From an uncultured Spirochaetaceae bacterium (GTDB lineage Bacteria > Spirochaetota > Spirochaetia > Sphaerochaetales > Sphaerochaetaceae): DNA of 62,702 nt. The stretch spans positions 1 through 62,702 of the forward strand of contig CALXKJ010000012.1 of NCBI GenBank assembly GCA_944388955.1, given 5' to 3'. The notes beneath the pieces are model-generated. The model saw nothing but the letters and a program-made list of their open reading frames with translations. It ran no database searches and was not told where the DNA came from. Shown piece by piece: positions 59,035-62,702 of the stretch (position 1 is the first letter of the stretch; every line of letters starts with the position of its first letter). The position numbers and the translations under genes are program-made.

Positions 59035-60192
59035 ATGGAATATATCAGACGAGCACTTGAGATTGAAGACATGCTTGAGGAAAGCTCTCTTTTCCTCTTC
59101 GGCCCGAGGATGACAGGAAAAACATCATATATCGAGAATGAGCTTCAGAAGAAAGCGATTCTCTCAATCACCTTCCTTGATGGTGACACTCTTGACGCAT
59201 TCCGTCGAAACCCTGTACTTCTGAGATCGATGCTGAATGGAAAGACTGAAGGGTTTGTCATCGTTGATGAGGTGCAGCTCTTCCCTCCTGTACTCCTCGA
59301 TATCCAGCATATTATGACCCATAGCGATATCCAGTTCCTGCTTACAGGATCCAGTGCAAGGAAACTGAAGAAGAGTGGAAACAACCTTCTTGGGGGAAGA
59401 GCTGGAATCGTTCCGATGCACCCTCTTGTATGGAAGGAGATCAGAGACAGGAATCCTGATCTTGATTCAATCTTTGCAACAGGAATGCTTCCCAAGGCAT
59501 TCATGGCCAAATCGTATCAGACTCAGCTCAGGAACTATGTCAGAGGCTATCTCGATAATGAAATCGCAGCCGAAGGAGAAAGACGTGATCTTGGAGTTTT
59601 CAGCAACTTTCTTACATTCGCCGCTTCCGAGAATACTGAGCTGATGAACTTCTCGAATGTGTCCAGAGATATAGGGATGTCCGCTGATACGATCAAGGAG
59701 TGGTATCAGATTCTTGTAGACACCTTCATCGGCTACTATCTCAGACCATACAGGAAGGGATCAAAGAGGATTCCCGTGAATACATCAAAGTTCTATTTCT
59801 TCGATGTAGGAGTTGCGAGAGCCACAGCTAGGATGCCTGTTCCGACCGAGACGATGACAGAGTATGGAAAGATGTTTGAGAATTACATCTTCATGGAGCT
59901 GAGAGCCTACATTGACTATAACATGACAGATGACGAACTTTACTTCTGGCGTACACGTGAAGGGTATGAGGTTGACTTCGTAATCGAGAACAAGGTTGCC
60001 ATTGAAGTGAAGACATCGAAGAACATCACCAATAAGGAACTTAAAGGACTGAGGGCTTTCATGGATGAGACTGCTGTGAAGGACTATATAATCGTATGCC
60101 GTGAGCTTTTCGAGCGAACGACGGATGATGGCATCAGAATATTGCCGTGGAAATCTTTCCTTGATAGGCTTTGGGGCGGAAAGATTATCTGA
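59035..60192 (+). CDS. AAA+ ATPase with DUF4143 domain, tandem copy 2
   Basis: 385 residues: FGPRMTGKTSYIENEL, EGFVIVDEVQLFPPVLLDIQ, LLTGSSARKLKKSGNNLLGGRAG, and C-terminal YEVDFVIENKVAIEVKTSKN with the nuclease-like Asp/ExK set. It is clearly a diverged duplicate of 57523-58695, with the same domain order and closely similar motifs. Its 3' end is the source relative of the fragment at 56744-56928. ATG 59035 has only a weak SD (GAAGG). Confidence 0.87.
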   Translation: MEYIRRALEIEDMLEESSLFLFGPRMTGKTSYIENELQKKAILSITFLDGDTLDAFRRNPVLLRSMLNGKTEGFVIVDEVQLFPPVLLDIQHIMTHSDIQFLLTGSSARKLKKSGNNLLGGRAGIVPMHPLVWKEIRDRNPDLDSIFATGMLPKAFMAKSYQTQLRNYVRGYLDNEIAAEGERRDLGVFSNFLTFAASENTELMNFSNVSRDIGMSADTIKEWYQILVDTFIGYYLRPYRKGSKRIPVNTSKFYFFDVGVARATARMPVPTETMTEYGKMFENYIFMELRAYIDYNMTDDELYFWRTREGYEVDFVIENKVAIEVKTSKNITNKELKGLRAFMDETAVKDYIIVCRELFERTTDDGIRILPWKSFLDRLWGGKII

Positions 60193-60220
60193 TCACTGGG
60201 GAAATCAGCAATCATTGCGA

Positions 60221-60342
60221 GATCTTACCGTGCAAATCAGCTCCGTGATGCAAAACACGGAAGCTGTGTTGCAATAATCGGAAGATACCTTCATTTCATC
60301 TTGTCCAACCATCTTCAATGTCCATTTATCTATGGATGTAAG
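60221..60342. repeat. Repeat element downstream of DUF4143 copy 2
   Basis: Counterpart of 58721-58851. The stem CCGTG...CACGG is kept while neighbouring bases differ. It lies 30-150 bases after the gene. Confidence 0.65.
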
Positions 60343-60391
60343 GGAATAAAGATTTATTGAAATCAATATCCCAATACAGATGGAGGCTCAC

Positions 60392-61159
60392 ATGACTACC
60401 ATATCGATAGCCAATCAGAAAGGCGGTGTCGGCAAAACGACAACAGCAATCGCCCTTTCTACCGCATTCACGAGCCGTGGAAAGAAAGTCCTGCTCATTG
60501 ATACAGATCCCCAGGGAAATCTGACAGCAGCCCTTGGCGTATGTCCTGATGATGTTCCTGGACTGCTTGAATTGATGACAAGCGATGTGAGTATCGGAGA
60601 TATACGGATAAACACATATGCTTGCGACCTCATTCCTTGCTCTATACTTTTTGCAGATGCTGACAGAAGCCTGACACAGCCATATGCATTTGGGATACTG
60701 GCATCAAAACTTGAGCCATATCAGGATGAATATGACATTTGCATAATAGATGCGCCGCCATCCCTTGGAATACTGTCTCTCAACGGCTTCAATGCTTTGG
60801 ACTATGTGATTGTACCAGTAAACACCTCCGCATTCTCATTGCAGGGACTGTCTTCCCTTTTTGAAATCATCAGCGTTGTGAATACGAAAGGAAAGCATGA
60901 GATAGGCATACTTGGAATTCTTCTTACCAGATTCAATCCCAGAACAAGGCGTGGCCATGAAGTTCTAGAATCCCTTAATAGAATTGCATATAAAATAAAA
61001 ACATCCGTTTTCGGTGTAAAAATTAGACAATCAATAAAAATAGAAGTTGTCCAAGCAAGACGTATCGATTCTTTTCTGGATGAGGTGAAGTCCAAAGCCA
61101 GCGATGACTACATTGTTCTTGCAGACGAGGTGATAGAGCGAATCAGGCTCAATGAATAA
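60392..61159 (+). CDS. parA: ParA/Soj-family partition ATPase (stand-alone)
   Basis: Walker-type ATPase that positions DNA or other cargo on the nucleoid. 255 residues from ATG 60392, which has GGAGG eight bases upstream; the ATG at 60380 lies in that SD. It has the deviant Walker A ISIANQKGGVGKTTTAIALS, then LIDTDPQGNLTAAL and CIIDAPPSLGILSLNGFNAL. No ParB gene follows, unlike the chromosomal parAB pair, so this is more likely plasmid- or element-derived or used for another cargo. A perfect 36-base inverted repeat lies 33 bases downstream. Confidence 0.9.
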   Translation: MTTISIANQKGGVGKTTTAIALSTAFTSRGKKVLLIDTDPQGNLTAALGVCPDDVPGLLELMTSDVSIGDIRINTYACDLIPCSILFADADRSLTQPYAFGILASKLEPYQDEYDICIIDAPPSLGILSLNGFNALDYVIVPVNTSAFSLQGLSSLFEIISVVNTKGKHEIGILGILLTRFNPRTRRGHEVLESLNRIAYKIKTSVFGVKIRQSIKIEVVQARRIDSFLDEVKSKASDDYIVLADEVIERIRLNE

Positions 61160-61191
61160 AGACTTAAATAAACGAGTAGATACATACATCA

Positions 61192-61227
61192 GTCAACGAC
61201 CTTCAGGCTTGCCTGAAGGTCGTTGAC
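61192..61227. repeat. Perfect 36-base inverted repeat
   Basis: GTCAACGACCTTCAGGC and GCCTGAAGGTCGTTGAC are perfect 17-base arms around TT. It is followed by CTGATTTTCTTCG. It may be the parA terminator, or a binding site for ParA's partner. Confidence 0.85.
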
Positions 61228-61362
61228 CTGATTTTCTTCGAGGCTATCAGGATAGAACAGACTCCATTATGGGGCACTATCATTGAATTCTACACTTACA
61301 GCCCTTTCCTTACCTGGCTCTATCCGCTTGGACTTGAAACAGCACTGAAAACATATGTCATC

Positions 61363-62109
61363 ATGGCAGTTCTTGTTGTCTGTTATCTTGCGACAGTCAT
61401 CTACTGTGGATCTTCGGTAAGGGAAGGACAATGCCTTGACCGTGATGAGCTGGAGGAGCTTGGAATCAATGACGTTCTGAGGAGAGTCAATCCGATAAGA
61501 CGACTCTTCCTTCCTCGTCCACACTTCTATGTTACAGACTCGTTCAGCCAGAATGCCTACTCATCTGGACGAAACATCGTGATTGCCCTTGATGTCTTTG
61601 ATGAGGGAATCGAGGTTGTTCAGGGGGTTATAGCACACGAATTGGGACATTATTATCACTATGATACCGATGCTTCCCTGATATGCACTGTAGCTATCAA
61701 TACCGTTACATTCCCTTTGATGATTGTTACATTCATGGCGAGGATTCTTTCACATATTCCTCTTCTCGGTATAGCCGCAGGTCTATATGGACTTCTGCTT
61801 ACTGTCTTCGGTGCAATCACTGGGATAATCTTCAATCTCATCAATCTGATCTTCTACTGGATTGATGGAAAATGGGCTGAGAGAAGGGCTGACATGTTCT
61901 CTGTGGATTTAGGCTACGGCTTTGGAAACTATCTCTTTCTTTCAAAGTACACGGATGGATTCTCACTTAGGGCACTGGTTTCAGGATTTCTCGATGTCCA
62001 TCCCGGAATCAGAAGCAGGTGCAGATATATCAAGAAAAGAATCATCAGATACTACGGTGAAGACTACTGGGATAGTTGTGTCGCAATCTATGGCGATTAC
62101 TACGTATGA
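61363..62109 (+). CDS. M48-family membrane metalloprotease, possibly 5'-truncated
   Basis: Zinc protease with the HExxH site in GVIAHELGHYYHY and membrane helices on both sides (VLVVCYLATVIYC; later VTFPLMIVTFMARILS and LYGLLLTVFGAITGIIFNLI). 248 residues from ATG 61363, which has no SD. The frame stays open upstream to 61180 and reads like protein (EFYTYSPFLTWLYPLGLETA), yet contains no ATG, GTG or TTG. The true start may have been lost when the parA segment joined, or a rare start is used. Its stop overlaps the next ATG. Confidence 0.75.
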   Translation: MAVLVVCYLATVIYCGSSVREGQCLDRDELEELGINDVLRRVNPIRRLFLPRPHFYVTDSFSQNAYSSGRNIVIALDVFDEGIEVVQGVIAHELGHYYHYDTDASLICTVAINTVTFPLMIVTFMARILSHIPLLGIAAGLYGLLLTVFGAITGIIFNLINLIFYWIDGKWAERRADMFSVDLGYGFGNYLFLSKYTDGFSLRALVSGFLDVHPGIRSRCRYIKKRIIRYYGEDYWDSCVAIYGDYYV

Positions 62110-62702
62110 GCAATGACAAGCCCCAATACAACACCGCAAGGGATATTCTGAAGGTAATTGCAATCATCGCAATGACAGCAGATCATGCTTCAACATTTTT
62201 CCTTGCTGAGGTGACTGTCATATACGCCATCTGTCAGTTCTTCGGAAACTTCACGATTGTCATAATGTGCTTCTTCATCGTCAGAGGACTCAGACATACA
62301 AGATCCGTGTTGAACTATGCATTGCGTCTTCTTGTTTGGGCAATGATATCTGAAGTGCCGTTCTATCTACTGTTTGGAATGAGGTTGAATATCCTATTCA
62401 CGCTACTTGCAAGTCTTCTGATAATTCTCCTGATAGATAGAAAGGGATGGCCTCTGGGAATAGCTGCTCTAATGCTGTTCTTCCCGTTATCCTGGATATG
62501 CGACTGGAGCATAATAGCACCTGTATTCACTGTCATCTATTATGTCCTTCAGAAGAGGCATATTGAGAAATTGTCATTGCTGCTGATACCTGCATCCTAC
62601 TTCATATTCAGAAATATCCTTTACTATGAAACCCAAGTTGAATATGTGGTTGGGACTATATCGATATTTCTTGCTGCCTTGCTGGTGTATCTTATGATGG
62701 GC
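62106..62702 (+). CDS. TraX-family membrane protein (partial)
   Basis: 199 residues are visible before the window ends, with many membrane helices. The start DILKVIAIIAMTADHAS matches the TraX family (F-pilin acetylation TraX and the acyltransferase-like proteins common on chromosomes). ATG 62106 overlaps the TGA of the protease gene, so the two are coupled. Chromosomal TraX-like proteins are not necessarily linked to conjugation, and no other transfer genes are visible. Confidence 0.8.
   Translation, partial: MSNDKPQYNTARDILKVIAIIAMTADHASTFFLAEVTVIYAICQFFGNFTIVIMCFFIVRGLRHTRSVLNYALRLLVWAMISEVPFYLLFGMRLNILFTLLASLLIILLIDRKGWPLGIAALMLFFPLSWICDWSIIAPVFTVIYYVLQKRHIEKLSLLLIPASYFIFRNILYYETQVEYVVGTISIFLAALLVYLMMG

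Overview
The window looks like the chromosome of an anaerobic, host-associated spirochaete, probably Sphaerochaeta- or Treponema-like. This is inferred from several features. The sugar-binding proteins have signal peptides ending in (W/F)AGG without a lipobox. The order mnmE-mnmG-rsmG-ftsK is present, and efp is paired with epmA. Sugar and vitamin uptake relies on ABC and ECF transporters. The 16S gene is not in the window, so the assignment is moderate only.

Bases 1-21270 are mostly housekeeping. nadE (188-2116) is followed by three tandem ~470-bp units (2159-3540). Each unit encodes a 23-36 residue hydrophobic peptide on the minus strand and a convergent ~95-110 nt RNA on the plus strand, with good sigma70-type promoters and terminators. 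I read these as a triplicated type I toxin-antitoxin locus. Then come efp and epmA (minus), and a plus-strand run: mnmE, mnmG, rsmG, ftsK, a class IV aminotransferase, a DEAD-box helicase, an ABC exporter, plsC, an ECF transporter (dual ATPase, T, S) and guaA. nadE, epmA, mnmE and probably two later genes seem to be transcribed as leaderless mRNAs, with the -10 box six or seven bases before the start codon.

A 10.4-kb AT-rich island (21258-31820) is bounded by 171-bp direct repeats that begin with the last codons of guaA. It carries a five-gene restriction-type defence operon: cytosine-C5 methyltransferase, GHKL/MORC-like ATPase, Z1 helicase, PD-(D/E)XK protein and AIPR protein, followed by degenerate sequence. 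Beyond the island are a DUF4143 AAA+ ATPase (minus) and a complete jetABCD Wadjet locus (33422-39850). Two unlike anti-invader systems are thus adjacent.

From 40 to 56 kb the window is metabolic. It holds a LacI-controlled sugar importer with an atypical GH32-like enzyme. It also holds a TPP-riboswitch-controlled YkoEDC-type thiamine-precursor transporter, with a ThiY-like protein that lacks a signal peptide. A FadR-type regulator is followed by two transcription units with matching promoters and GCATGC palindromic operators: amidohydrolase / URO-D-like / CyuA-like, and an orphan sugar-type binding protein. An EamA exporter is convergent to these.

From 56.4 kb to the end the sequence is accessory: gene debris, two more DUF4143 ATPases with a shared downstream repeat, a stand-alone ParA, a perfect 36-base inverted repeat, an M48 metalloprotease probably lacking its normal start, and a TraX-family membrane protein cut by the window end. 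I saw no tRNA, rRNA, CRISPR array, integrase or intact insertion sequence.
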